Below are positions 1 through 7,440 of a stretch of DNA of 12,991 nucleotides, in pieces; position 1 is the first letter of the stretch, and each line of letters begins with the position of its first letter. The DNA is from SKVR01 sp037441525 (lineage in GTDB: Bacteria > Bacteroidota > Bacteroidia > Bacteroidales > UBA7960). A model generated the notes under the pieces. The model was not told the DNA's origin. It was given only the letters and a program-made list of their open reading frames with translations, and did not search any database. Both the position numbers and the translations under genes were made by a program. The stretch is taken from NCBI GenBank assembly GCA_037441525.1, contig JBBISA010000079.1:1-12991 (forward strand), given 5' to 3'.

Positions 1-1
1 C

Positions 2-64
2 ATCTCAACCTATCGCATGAAATGCGAAGAATGCGAACGAATCAGAAAAATACAACAACTATGA
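2..64 (+). CDS. 3' end of an upstream prophage gene (partial)
   Basis: A frame entering from the left edge stays open and stops at 62-64, ending in MKCEECERIRKIQQL. The stop TGA overlaps the ATG of the next gene in an ATGA arrangement (61-64), the same arrangement as at 534-537, which suggests a real, translationally coupled gene. An ATG at 17 means it could instead be a 15-residue micro-ORF. The CxxC pair (C3 and C6 counted from that ATG) is the only motif. Function is unknown. Other frames at the left edge are also open, so this call rests mainly on the overlap pattern. Confidence 0.45.
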   Translation: MSTYRMKCEECERIRKIQQL

Positions 65-537
65 CCACTGCACTTCTTATTGTACTTATTGCCATTGTTG
101 CCGCTGCCGTGTTGCTGGGCGGCAGGCGAATGAAACGCCTTGAGCGAAACATTACATCGTTCCATGAAACGCAGAATCAATGCCAGCTAAGCCTTGCACA
201 TATGCGGTTGCCCAAGGTAGTAGAAGATATTAAGCAGTACCGCGATGCAACCCGTGTTATAGAGCAGTTCAACAGCCTTACACAGCGCATTGAGCATAAC
301 TTCGAGATATATAAGAACGTATCAACCCAGTTCATCGAAAAGGTAGAAGGATTAGAAACGAAAATAGAAGGAATAGCAACAATAATGCAGACAATGAGCC
401 AGGAATTTCAGACACACCGCACGCAACAGAACAAGGAGATGAAACGGGTATTCCGCCGCCTACAAGAAAGCGACAAGCGCATTGCAGCTATAGAAATCGA
501 AATATTAGAAATCAAGAAAACAATTAATAAGCCATGA
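61..537 (+). CDS. Membrane-anchored coiled-coil phage protein, possible lysis accessory
   Basis: The predicted protein has 158 residues from the ATG at 61. I prefer this start because the ATG overlaps the preceding stop (ATGA), has an A-rich upstream stretch, and puts the hydrophobic helix at the extreme N-terminus; in-frame ATGs at 22 and 31 would add up to 13 residues, and the frame is open to the left edge. Residues about 3-21 form one strongly hydrophobic segment followed by an Arg/Lys-rich stop (GGRRMKR), giving an N-in or N-out membrane anchor. The rest is polar and heptad-like, rich in Glu, Gln, Lys and Ile, suggesting a long coiled coil. It lies directly before, and overlaps by 4 bases, the endolysin gene. 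A holin-like or inner-membrane spanin-like role in host lysis is therefore plausible but inferred from position and architecture only. No family is recognised with confidence. Confidence 0.75.
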   Translation: MTTALLIVLIAIVAAAVLLGGRRMKRLERNITSFHETQNQCQLSLAHMRLPKVVEDIKQYRDATRVIEQFNSLTQRIEHNFEIYKNVSTQFIEKVEGLETKIEGIATIMQTMSQEFQTHRTQQNKEMKRVFRRLQESDKRIAAIEIEILEIKKTINKP

Positions 538-989
538 GAACCCAGATAATTGAAAAATACGGCCAGCCCGGCGACGAGCGCAACCTGGTTATTATCAATC
601 TGCCCTACCCAATGAAACTGGCCTGGGCACCCGAAACCACTGTTACCCGTATGCGCTGCCACCGGTTGCTCGCTGCCACATTCCTGAAAATATTCCAGGA
701 GATACTTACCCATTACGGACAGGCCGAAATTTCACGCCTGCGCATCGACCGCTTTGGCGGTTGCTTCGAAAATCGTGACGTGCGCAACGGCACACAAAAA
801 AGCAAACACGCCTGGGGCATAGCCATCGATCTCGATCCCGATAACAACCAATTGCGCTGGGGCCACGACCGCGCAACCTTCGCCAAACCCGAATACAAAC
901 CCATGATCGATATTTTCTACCGTAACGGCTTCATTAACCTGGGAGTGGAAAAAAACTTCGACTGGATGCACTTTGAAGTAAAACTCTAA
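534..989 (+). CDS. M15-family zinc peptidase, probable phage endolysin
   Basis: The 151-residue protein carries the hallmarks of peptidase family M15 (VanY/VanX and phage L-alanyl-D-glutamate or D-Ala-D-Ala peptidases). SKHAWGIAIDLDP (residues 90-102) matches SxHxxGxAxD, giving zinc ligands H92 and D99. DWMHFE (143-148) supplies the third ligand H146 and the likely catalytic base D143. The 7- and 47-residue spacings are close to those of the Ply500-type phage enzyme (from memory). The protein presumably cleaves peptide cross-links in peptidoglycan at lysis. It has no signal peptide or membrane segment, so it would need a holin-like partner, and the preceding coiled-coil protein with its 4-base ATGA overlap is the obvious candidate. 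The length is that of a bare catalytic domain; no wall-binding domain is present. Base composition looks richer in G and C than in the later tail genes. Confidence 0.88.
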   Translation: MRTQIIEKYGQPGDERNLVIINLPYPMKLAWAPETTVTRMRCHRLLAATFLKIFQEILTHYGQAEISRLRIDRFGGCFENRDVRNGTQKSKHAWGIAIDLDPDNNQLRWGHDRATFAKPEYKPMIDIFYRNGFINLGVEKNFDWMHFEVKL

Positions 990-1001
990 CAATATACCCA
1001 C

Positions 1002-1367
1002 ATGGCAACAAAAATAGAATACACAGGCGAAATCTACCAGGGTACCACCCTGCCCGCTAAGGAAATTGACGTTAAGATCAACGATCAGCCGTTAGACTTC
1101 GGCGATTGCAATATATACATGAAATTCAAGCACGGCACTAAACAGGGCAGCACAATACGCTCCGTTTCGCTGGTAGATAGGGTTGCAAAAGGCATTACAA
1201 TAGTTGATGATGCTACCGGAAAATTCCGCATCGACAGTTTCAGGATCAACTGCCCCGAAGGCCGGGTATATTTCGACATCCTATTTATTTTTAAAAGTGA
1301 TCGCCGCCGCAGGCTATACTTTGAAGGCGATTTTCCCGTAAAACAAACCGTAACCGATATTCCTTAA
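1002..1367 (+). CDS. Small beta-rich phage protein, BppU N-terminal-like
   Basis: This 121-residue protein starts 12 bases after the peptidase gene and ends 4 bases before the fibre gene. The pattern (GTTLPAKEIDVKINDQPLDF, then a central KGITIVDDATGKFRI turn, then RVYFDILF and a C-terminal LYFEGDFPVKQTVT) resembles the N-terminal beta-sandwich of baseplate upper protein (BppU)-type modules, which commonly begin GDTxxxxxTL and end in a FxVxxxVT strand. In other phages such modules attach receptor-binding proteins to the baseplate. Its position immediately before a collagen-like fibre fits an adaptor between baseplate and fibre. The resemblance is by pattern, not alignment; a plain hypothetical beta protein is the alternative. 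No signal peptide or membrane segment is seen. Confidence 0.7.
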   Translation: MATKIEYTGEIYQGTTLPAKEIDVKINDQPLDFGDCNIYMKFKHGTKQGSTIRSVSLVDRVAKGITIVDDATGKFRIDSFRINCPEGRVYFDILFIFKSDRRRRLYFEGDFPVKQTVTDIP

Positions 1368-1371
1368 TAGC

Positions 1372-2373
1372 ATGGATACAATCGTAATTAATATAACCGA
1401 AGTGGTTGAACAGATCAGTGCGAATGTTTCCGAAACTTCCACCGAAGTAACCCGCGAAATTAAGGAAGCTACCGGCTTTGAAGGTCCGCAAGGCCCACAA
1501 GGCCCCGCAGGTCCACAAGGCCCGCAAGGTCCCGCTGGTCTCGCCGGAGCGGATGGTGCACCAGGACAGGATGGTGCGCAAGGTCCACGGGGCGAAGTTG
1601 GTCCGCAAGGTCCCGCAGGTCCCGCAGGCATTAACGCCTGGGGAAGTATAACAGGAGCTATTACAAATCAATCCGATCTGGCAGCGGCCCTTGCCGGGAA
1701 AACCAATATTCCAACCCGCAAAACCCCCCTCGTTCTTGAAACTGACTGTTATTCGCCGAACGCTTCTAGCCTTGCTCCTTTTTTTGGCGTTGCACAAAGT
1801 TCAGGAATCATTACCCAAATTAATGGTGAAATTGAACACCCGGGTATAATTTCATTAAGAGACAGTACAACGGCAAACGGTGGTTACAGAATAACCACCG
1901 ACCCGCTTAGCCTGCTTATTGCCGGTGGCGAAAAACTTGTTGTTACTTTCCAGGTGCGCAATGCAAGGTCGGGTATCCGTATTCATATTGGCTTTTTCGA
2001 CAGCACCACCAATGCCGACCCCACCGACTGCATTTGCCTTGTTGGCACTGCTAATGGTTCTGCCGTAACCCTTACACCCCGCGCCCGTGCTAATAATACG
2101 GCCCAGGACGTTACCGCATTTACGCCAGCACTTAACACATGGTATACAGCTGTATTTGAAGTTAATGCCAACGCATCAGCTGCATCTATTATCATATATA
2201 ATGATGCCGGTACAGCTGTATTTACAAGCGAAACACTAACCAATCTTCCCACCGCCGCTGGACGCCATACAGCTGGCGGTATTGCTGCATTCGAAAGCTC
2301 AACCGACGCCGCCGCCGACATTGTGTGGCTCGATTATTTGCGCCTTGAAATTAACAGAACATTGGTAAGATAA
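1372..2373 (+). CDS. Collagen-like tail fibre / receptor-binding protein
   Basis: The protein has 333 residues. Residues 1-35 look like a short trimerising helix. Residues 38-85 are 16 uninterrupted Gly-X-Y triplets, many GPQ or GPA, a collagen-like triple-helix stalk found in many phage fibres. WGSITGAITNQSDLAAALAG (90-109) is a linker motif often seen in phage fibre proteins. The remaining ~220 residues are Ser, Thr, Ala and Asn rich with alternating hydrophobics and end in IVWLDYLRLEINR, suggesting a concanavalin/jelly-roll lectin-like head. The inferred role is a trimeric fibre that recognises the host surface. It lies 4 bases after the BppU-like gene, within the late operon. The reverse-strand open frames across the repeats, rich in Pro, Gly and Cys, are shadows of the GC-rich repeat. 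Confidence 0.85.
   Translation: MDTIVINITEVVEQISANVSETSTEVTREIKEATGFEGPQGPQGPAGPQGPQGPAGLAGADGAPGQDGAQGPRGEVGPQGPAGPAGINAWGSITGAITNQSDLAAALAGKTNIPTRKTPLVLETDCYSPNASSLAPFFGVAQSSGIITQINGEIEHPGIISLRDSTTANGGYRITTDPLSLLIAGGEKLVVTFQVRNARSGIRIHIGFFDSTTNADPTDCICLVGTANGSAVTLTPRARANNTAQDVTAFTPALNTWYTAVFEVNANASAASIIIYNDAGTAVFTSETLTNLPTAAGRHTAGGIAAFESSTDAAADIVWLDYLRLEINRTLVR
1483..1626 (+). repeat. Gly-X-Y collagen-like coding repeat
   Basis: Sixteen consecutive 9-base units encode Gly-X-Y, with recurring variants of GGTCCGCAAGGCCCA and GGTCCCGCAGGTCCC. The DNA repeats are near-identical in places, so the tract could lengthen or shorten by slippage or recombination while keeping frame, altering stalk length. 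Confidence 0.85.
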
Positions 2374-2403
2374 TATGAAAACCGCCCGCCTTATAAATTA
2401 GAT

Positions 2404-3981
2404 ATGCTAAAACTAAATCCGCCTCCACAAATAGTATTCACCGGCAATGTTGTTCCGCTATCGGTTGAAACCGATAGCGAAAACAACGATATTATTTTCA
2501 ATAACACCCATGCATCAATTGCCATTGCTGTTAATGAATTGTACTACGGTGATCCTTCTGTATGGCCAACGCTCGATCTTAGGTCAGGAGCCGTTACTCA
2601 TGTTTTCACGTTCATTCATCCTTCGCTGTCGTGGGTAAACCTGCCCAATATTATTCAAACAGCATCGGAAGGCATGGATATGCCCACCTGGCTCGAATTG
2701 CAGATAATGCCTGTTATAAATAATGCGCTTATTCAACAACATGGCCCCGGGAAATATAATCTTTCGCTCCTTTTTCCTGGCAATGCCCATTTCCCGGCAA
2801 CCTTTGTAATTCTAATTGAAGCCACCGAACCAGGGCAGGCTTTTAATCTCGATATTACTAATATTTCAGCCCCGCAGGAGTTTGCTGATATATGGGATTT
2901 TAATGCAATTCCGGTTCTTGCCCCATCAGGATCGGGTATTACCAACCCACAATCGCCAGGACTTTCTCCTGCCGATTATCTTCTTAATCCGTTTGCCCGG
3001 GTAAATCTGAGAATTGATGTTTTTGGCGAGTTTACCCAACTTGCGCTTCCGGCCAGGGTTGCTAACTCAACAGATCCTATTGCTGTTTTCGATTGTTCGC
3101 CTGCCATTTCTATGCTGGTGTCTAAGCTTCCGGTTCCATTGCCCCAAAGGTCTGCAGAAATTTTTTCGCTATCTGCTTACAGTGCCGCTGTCTGGCTAAG
3201 CTATGGCAACAACATAAGCGGATCTTCACCCCTAACCGGGTACTATTATGCTATTGCCGGAAGGGTTTTTCCCGATGTGCTTGCGGGCTTTTTCGACCGC
3301 ATGCAAAATTATTTTTTTACCTTCCAGCCCTGGGAAAATATTATTGCAATTAACCAGCCTGTTAAGCTGTATTATCTTAACCACGATAACCCACGGCAAA
3401 TAAATGTGCGGTATAATATTGTTTACCGCAATGGCAGCAGAATTACCCACGATGAAATTTTACCCACAGCTACACCCGCTTTCTCTTTCCTTTGCATTGA
3501 TGCCTGCCCGGCATCTCTTCCAAATTCAGATGATATACAATATTTCAATGTTAAACTTGTTGATGAAAGCTTTGCAACACTTTGCAATGCCAGACGTTAC
3601 CATGTTCTGAGCAGTGTAGCTGTTGAGCCTGCATGCCTTATTTTCAGAAACAGCCTGGGTGTCTTCGATAGTATTACTCTGCCAGGGCGCAGTATATATT
3701 TCGATAAGATTGAAAAAGATTATCCTTTCGAGAGCAACAAATCGCAGCAAGCGCAACAACTGTCTGGAATCGAAACAAATGCTTTCATTTACAAACGCGA
3801 TCATAAGCAATATCTTACCGAGCTTCTCATGAGCCCCGAAATTTATATTGCAGAATCAGGAGAGTTTATTCCGTTAAGCCCTGTAACATCCGATTCTGGC
3901 TCAATATCATCGGCTGCACTTTCTTTCGAAACCCGTTTAACCTTCCATTATACCAAGCGCAATGAATATATACATCAATAA
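2404..3981 (+). CDS. Putative distal tail / baseplate protein of a Bacteroidota phage
   Basis: This 525-residue protein has no signal peptide, membrane helix or catalytic motif I can name. The N-terminal part (about 8-80: FTGNVVPLSVETDS, then a block of alternating hydrophobic residues) resembles a beta-domain seen at the start of other Bacteroidota phage tail proteins. A later segment, CLIFRNSLGVFDSITLPG (411-428), resembles the 'xLNSLGGFDTxxF' motif that I associate with the same group of proteins. The chain is rich in aromatic and beta-forming residues, fitting a structural protein. Its 3' end overlaps the next gene by 20 bases (3962-3981), implying coupled production of two interacting parts. 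Start choice: ATG at 2404, 30 bases after the fibre gene, with an A/T-rich upstream. Function is inferred from position and motif resemblance only. Confidence 0.72.
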   Translation: MLKLNPPPQIVFTGNVVPLSVETDSENNDIIFNNTHASIAIAVNELYYGDPSVWPTLDLRSGAVTHVFTFIHPSLSWVNLPNIIQTASEGMDMPTWLELQIMPVINNALIQQHGPGKYNLSLLFPGNAHFPATFVILIEATEPGQAFNLDITNISAPQEFADIWDFNAIPVLAPSGSGITNPQSPGLSPADYLLNPFARVNLRIDVFGEFTQLALPARVANSTDPIAVFDCSPAISMLVSKLPVPLPQRSAEIFSLSAYSAAVWLSYGNNISGSSPLTGYYYAIAGRVFPDVLAGFFDRMQNYFFTFQPWENIIAINQPVKLYYLNHDNPRQINVRYNIVYRNGSRITHDEILPTATPAFSFLCIDACPASLPNSDDIQYFNVKLVDESFATLCNARRYHVLSSVAVEPACLIFRNSLGVFDSITLPGRSIYFDKIEKDYPFESNKSQQAQQLSGIETNAFIYKRDHKQYLTELLMSPEIYIAESGEFIPLSPVTSDSGSISSAALSFETRLTFHYTKRNEYIHQ

Positions 3982-6127
3982 CGAGCCTGTTGTACTGTTT
4001 GCCGATACTAAAATTCCGGCAGTTTTTTCTAATACGTTTTTCAGTGCCGATGGAAGCCACTCCTTTGAGATATCTATACCCTACCACGACAACGCACGGC
4101 TTTTCGGTTTGCCGGCACTTCCTTCGTCGGCTATGCGCAATGTTAATGATCTTACTGCTGTTATTGATCTCGATACCCGGGTTATTGAATGTGTGTGCCG
4201 CCTTACAAAAGCCAATAAGAATAAAATAGGGATAATGTTCCTTTTCAACGAAAGCTCATTTTATAAAACCATAGAAGGGATCACCTTAGATCAGCTTCCT
4301 TTTCCTGATGATATTAATATCAACGTTCCGCAAATTTCCGCTGCTACTGCCAGCATGACAGCCCCTGTTACTGATCCCGAACTTTTCCTTTTTAATATCT
4401 CGCAGCCAATTCTTAACCCTTCTAATGCCTTTAACAGCCAAGGCAATGATTATATGGTTTACCAGATCAGAACCGATCAGAATGCTTCGCCAAATAACCT
4501 GAGAATGTTATTGTACATCGATCATTCTTACATTAAAATGCCCAACGATGCCAGGAAACTTTATCTGCGCGTTTACGAATACGACTCTGTTACTACCAAT
4601 ACAAATTATTATCATATTGATATTACTGATAAAAGCCGCAGGCTGATCCTGATTACTGCCAACCTTCCTGTAAATTCATTTATTTATTTCAGCATTGGGG
4701 CTGCAATTCATCCCTGGTTCCTTTTCTCCACAGCAACAGTACCTTACTTTGTTAATTTTTTCAGCTGTACAGTTTTAGAAACTTACCCTTTATTACAGCC
4801 CGACCATCAAAAGAATGATTATAACTTCTTTCCGGCTCAACTCGAAAGTGTTTCCCAGAAGGTGGAAGATCTATCACTCCCAGGAGTGTCGTATCCCGGG
4901 TATGCAAATTATTTCGACGGTACCGGTAAATTTCCCTGGGTTATGGGTGTAGCTGGCAAGGACCCATTTCTTAACCTTCTGGTCCCTTCCCTTTTTATTC
5001 CTTTCATTCTCGATGCAATTTACCGGCTTACCGGTTATCGTATTGTTCTGCCCGATAATATTCCCGATTTGCAAAACATGGTTATACCCGGCACAATAAG
5101 CCTGGTAAACCTTGAATGGTTCTCTACCGGTCAGAACGGCCTTTATCGTAATGTTTTCAACCCTTCTCAAATATTACCTTCAAAATCGATAAGTGATCTG
5201 CTTGCCGCAATCGAAAGTTTAACAGGCAGTTTTATTTCAGTTAATGAAGAGCAGAAAAAAGTTGAATTTATTTTGCGTCGCAATGTTCTCTTATCAGAAC
5301 CTGCCGACGATTTCTCTGATTCCCTGGTTGATATATCCTTTGAGAACGAAGAAAAGCCAACCGGTTTTATATTGAAGTATGCTGATCATGCCGACGAGTT
5401 TTTCACACAGCGCTTTGCATCTCTTTCTGAACTTAATTTACTCGGCACCACCAATCTTTCACCTGCCCAATTACCTGCCACAGGCAATAAACCGGCCGAT
5501 TGCTGGCTTATACAAAACTCTATTGATACCGATGCAAATAATTGTTACTACGCCTGGGATGGTAACTTCTGGTCCTTCGTGTCAAGGTTTCCAACCATGG
5601 AAATTCTGTTCAACCATAAATCAAAAAAGGTTTTCGAATACATTATCTCTTTCCTTCCAATATTAAGTATAAAAATAAACTCACCTTCAACTCTCAATCA
5701 TGTTGTACCGGTTACCCGGCTTCAGTGTGTGTTTATTAATGATGCCATTGCTGAACACCGCAAATCAATGCCGCTCATTTTTTCAATGTATCGTGGGTTG
5801 CAACCATATATTGGTTTTGCGTATAATTACATGATGCTTTCGCACGATGTTTACAACAGTTTAGGCGAACTAATTCCCGGCAATCTTTTCTCTGCCCAGA
5901 TCAATACTGAGCACGGCATTTTCCCAAAATTGCTGGAACAGCATCTCTTTTTTCTAATGCACCGTAACGATAAATTTGAGTGTTACTTTGATGGCTTCCC
6001 CGATATGGTTTTCCGGAAAGAAAAAATCACTGTCAACGGCAGTGATTTTATTACTGAAAGCCAGGAATTTGACTTCTTCAATCGTAAAGTTTCGGGTATA
6101 AGGGCAATACTTCGGCAGGTTAATTAA
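3962..6127 (+). CDS. Putative baseplate hub-like tail protein
   Basis: This 721-residue protein is the last gene of the late operon. Its N-terminus (INNEPVVLFADTKIPAVFSN, then SFEISIPYHDNARLFG at 34-49) matches a pattern common in large Bacteroidota phage tail proteins, in which a short-loop domain ends in 'F-I-P-x-x-x-N-x-x-x-F-G'. Central residues 336-361 (FLNLL..IPFILDAIYRLTGYRI) and 409-437 (SISDLLAAIESLTGSFISV, then a KKVEF strand) resemble the next modules of that family, reminiscent of hub proteins that sit at the tail tip. No peptidase or lysozyme motif is visible. The last 35 codons contain a 10-bp perfect inverted repeat (6023-6049). The stop codon overlaps the oppositely oriented integrase stop. 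The family assignment is from memory of patterns and moderate. Confidence 0.72.
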   Translation: MNIYINNEPVVLFADTKIPAVFSNTFFSADGSHSFEISIPYHDNARLFGLPALPSSAMRNVNDLTAVIDLDTRVIECVCRLTKANKNKIGIMFLFNESSFYKTIEGITLDQLPFPDDININVPQISAATASMTAPVTDPELFLFNISQPILNPSNAFNSQGNDYMVYQIRTDQNASPNNLRMLLYIDHSYIKMPNDARKLYLRVYEYDSVTTNTNYYHIDITDKSRRLILITANLPVNSFIYFSIGAAIHPWFLFSTATVPYFVNFFSCTVLETYPLLQPDHQKNDYNFFPAQLESVSQKVEDLSLPGVSYPGYANYFDGTGKFPWVMGVAGKDPFLNLLVPSLFIPFILDAIYRLTGYRIVLPDNIPDLQNMVIPGTISLVNLEWFSTGQNGLYRNVFNPSQILPSKSISDLLAAIESLTGSFISVNEEQKKVEFILRRNVLLSEPADDFSDSLVDISFENEEKPTGFILKYADHADEFFTQRFASLSELNLLGTTNLSPAQLPATGNKPADCWLIQNSIDTDANNCYYAWDGNFWSFVSRFPTMEILFNHKSKKVFEYIISFLPILSIKINSPSTLNHVVPVTRLQCVFINDAIAEHRKSMPLIFSMYRGLQPYIGFAYNYMMLSHDVYNSLGELIPGNLFSAQINTEHGIFPKLLEQHLFFLMHRNDKFECYFDGFPDMVFRKEKITVNGSDFITESQEFDFFNRKVSGIRAILRQVN
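6023..6049 (-). terminator. Hairpin inside tail gene, probable integrase terminator
   Basis: AAAATCACTG (6023-6032) and CAGTGATTTT (6040-6049) are perfect 10-bp complements around a 7-base loop. Read on the minus strand the stem is followed by a run of six T (6026-6021), the layout of an intrinsic terminator, about 75 bases beyond the integrase stop. Read on the plus strand it ends in TTTT then ATTA, so it might act weakly both ways. It lies wholly within the 3' end of the tail gene, coding KITVNGSDF. Confidence 0.6.
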
Positions 6128-7347
6128 ATCTTTGGTCCCTTTTTTCTAATGTGTTCTGACGTTTTACCAAGCAGATCAGTTCCGTACTCAATTACCTGGT
6201 CGAGACTATGATGGCGCAGCTGGTTCTTTATGTCAAGCCAGTCGGCCCCACTCCTTTTCAATTCGGCCACTCCTGAATGTTTTAATCCATAAAGTATAAA
6301 ATCTGACGACAAACCGGCTTCATCTCTGAATTTGCAAAACCTCTTGTAAAAGTAGTTTTTGCTCACAGGCTTTGTTCCCGGGATCCGCTTTGTTGTGAAT
6401 ACAAAATGCGAAGGATTTTCTATATGATACCCGCTCAAAATCATATCTTCCATTATATACTCTGGCACATCTACCCAGGCATCCTTTTTATTCTTACTTA
6501 TATCGGCTGGTATCAATATGCGGCTTGCAACAAAATCTACATTCTCAATTTTCAGGAATCTTAATTCATTGGGTCTTATAAAAGAATTAAACAATAACCT
6601 AATCATTATCCAAAGCTGTTTGTCTTTCGGCTCAATTACACTTCCCAGCTTCCTGATCTGATTCATGTTGTAAGGCCTTGGCTTTTTTACCTTATACCGG
6701 TATGTTTTTATTGACTTAAAAACATTGGAAACTTCTCTCTGGTCCGACATCAAAATAACATTGATGTAATCCCAGAACTCGCGCATTAATCGTATATACT
6801 CGTTTACCGATTTATTGCCTAGCTTTCGCACAGTAAACAGGTACCTTATAAAGCCATCGGCCTTTTCTGTATTGAAAGCGCTTACATCGCTTTCCTTCAG
6901 TCCGTTTGCTTCGCAATACTCCTTAAGATATCGCATTTTACTTCGGTAAGTATGCTCACTCGAAAGCCTCAGTGTGTTTTTTTTCGACTCCATAAACAGG
7001 CTTGCCAGGAAAGGAACACTTCTGAGTTTTCCTTTTTCCTTTTTGTAAACATGGGCGGCATCGCGATAGCGCAGATCATCCTGGTAAATAACATCATCCT
7101 TCACAAAAGGGTTATAGCCTGTTTTGAGCTTCTGTGTTAAATCAGCAATAATTTTTTCTGCATGAGCTCGCCTCAGTTTTTCAGTCGGCAACTCAGCAAA
7201 ACCATCGTAAACCTTAAATCGCTTATTTTTTCCCGTGTGTGGTTCCCTCGCAGTATAGTAAACAAACCACCTCTTTGCCGGTTGGGAAACATCCCCTCCG
7301 GCATCGTACAATTTAGGAAGCTTTACTATAATATTAGCCTGTTTCAT
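6124..7347 (-). CDS. int: Tyrosine recombinase, prophage integrase
   Basis: The 407-residue protein has the three-part layout of phage integrases: a basic N-terminal arm-binding region (about 1-110), a helical core-binding (SAM-like) domain (about 111-215) and a catalytic domain (about 225-407). Visible active-site residues are R258 in SFIRPNELRFL, a candidate beta-hairpin lysine at K285-K288, H379 in QLRHHS, and nucleophile Y388 in VIEYGTD. The box II motif reads YGLKHSG (353-359), so the usual H-x-x-R is Y353-x-x-K356; I recall similar Y-x-x-K-H versions in other Bacteroidota integrases, so activity is still likely. It would catalyse integration and excision of this prophage. The gene starts 120 bases from the 3' end of tRNA-Leu, the expected place next to an attachment site, and its stop overlaps the last tail gene's stop. 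Confidence 0.93.
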   Translation of the reverse strand: MKQANIIVKLPKLYDAGGDVSQPAKRWFVYYTAREPHTGKNKRFKVYDGFAELPTEKLRRAHAEKIIADLTQKLKTGYNPFVKDDVIYQDDLRYRDAAHVYKKEKGKLRSVPFLASLFMESKKNTLRLSSEHTYRSKMRYLKEYCEANGLKESDVSAFNTEKADGFIRYLFTVRKLGNKSVNEYIRLMREFWDYINVILMSDQREVSNVFKSIKTYRYKVKKPRPYNMNQIRKLGSVIEPKDKQLWIMIRLLFNSFIRPNELRFLKIENVDFVASRILIPADISKNKKDAWVDVPEYIMEDMILSGYHIENPSHFVFTTKRIPGTKPVSKNYFYKRFCKFRDEAGLSSDFILYGLKHSGVAELKRSGADWLDIKNQLRHHSLDQVIEYGTDLLGKTSEHIRKKGPKI

Positions 7348-7388
7348 AGCGGTTTTTGTATTTCACTGATTATGAGCAGCGAAACAAT

Positions 7389-7421
7389 TTTTTGTCTTTA
7401 CTTTAACCCCTGAGACAAAAA
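7389..7421. repeat. 9-bp inverted repeat between integrase and tRNA
   Basis: TTTTTGTCT (7389-7397) and AGACAAAAA (7413-7421) are perfect complements separated by 15 bases. The hairpin is upstream of the integrase start and near the candidate attachment core. No T-run follows on the minus strand after the second arm, so it is not a convincing terminator. A binding site for integrase arms, an excisionase or a repressor is possible but unproven. Confidence 0.5.
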
Positions 7422-7440
7422 CCAACAAGCTAACAGTTTG

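Noticed and set aside
1291..1797. Long minus-strand open frames opposite the collagen-like gene
   Set aside because: Their Cys/Gly/Pro/Trp-rich composition is what the reverse complement of Gly-X-Y coding repeats gives; the plus-strand gene explains the region.
2375..2401. Eight-codon ORF (MKTARLIN) between the fibre and the 525-residue gene
   Set aside because: Too short, no homology that I can recognise, and easily produced by chance in a 30-base gap.
7389..7421. Terminator between the tRNA and integrase
   Set aside because: The stem is not followed by a T-run on the minus strand, and the loop is long; kept only as an inverted repeat.
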